Source: Hydrogenophaga palleronii NBRC 102513
Lineage (GTDB): Bacteria; Pseudomonadota; Gammaproteobacteria; Burkholderiales; Burkholderiaceae_C
NCBI RefSeq assembly: GCF_001571225.1
Contig: NZ_BCTJ01000005.1
Span: forward strand, 97,699-161,698
Length of the DNA stretch: 64,000 bases
Direction: 5' to 3'
A program made the translations under genes and the position numbers. Of this stretch, positions 63,263-64,000 are shown in pieces. The notes under the pieces were generated by a model, which had not been told where the DNA came from, made no database searches, and worked only from the letters and a program-made list of their open reading frames with translations. Each line of letters begins with the position of its first letter. The first letter of the stretch is position 1.

Positions 63263-64000
<738 letters not shown>

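Overview
The window is a high-GC chromosome segment from a betaproteobacterium, most likely a member of the Comamonadaceae (Hydrogenophaga/Acidovorax-like). This is inferred from the gene families, the Bug-type receptor, the split spc-alpha ribosomal operon led by rplN, and a GC-rich intergenic palindromic repeat. No species can be fixed from sequence alone. Almost every long open frame on the strand opposite a real gene is a GC-rich shadow and is left out.

Layout. 1-9.5 kb holds a minus-strand trio (alpha/beta hydrolase, patatin-like lipase, diiron ferritin-like protein cut by the window edge), a hybrid histidine kinase with its NarL-type regulator, an NTF2-fold protein facing an AraC regulator, a YjfB-like protein, and a LysR/PACE efflux pair with a clear T-N11-A palindrome between them. 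9.5-16.4 kb holds transporters, regulators and small membrane or exported proteins. A decayed IS3-family element (16.57-17.90 kb) lies just beyond the terminator of an initiator tRNA gene.

18-27 kb is the spc-alpha ribosomal operon (rplN to rplQ, including secY, infA, rpmJ and rpoA), with a good sigma70-type promoter whose -35 overlaps the glpD stop codon. 27-37.3 kb is a complete glycerol module: glpD, the glpSTPQUV ABC importer, and divergent glpR and glpK. The two transporter ATPases are asymmetric: one lacks the switch histidine and the other has a degenerate signature motif.

37.5-45.7 kb carries proC, an AbiU2/HEPN-like orphan, ubiA, dps, oxyR and a type VI secretion VasX-like effector followed by a DUF6708-like membrane protein, probably its immunity partner. 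45.7-61 kb carries recG (with a GC-rich repeat inserted in its reading frame), queA and tgt for queuosine, a PQQ-type sugar dehydrogenase, an amidase/Bug receptor/LysR cluster, RidA with a FAD amine oxidase, a DOPA-dioxygenase-like protein and several membrane proteins.

The last 2.7 kb is a graveyard of accessory DNA. It holds the N-terminus of a large DUF4011-type helicase, a broken polymorphic-toxin C-terminus with a seemingly intact immunity gene, an orphan fragment of a second toxin, and an IS3-family element that cuts off the toxin upstream part and runs off the window. No CRISPR array or rRNA was seen.
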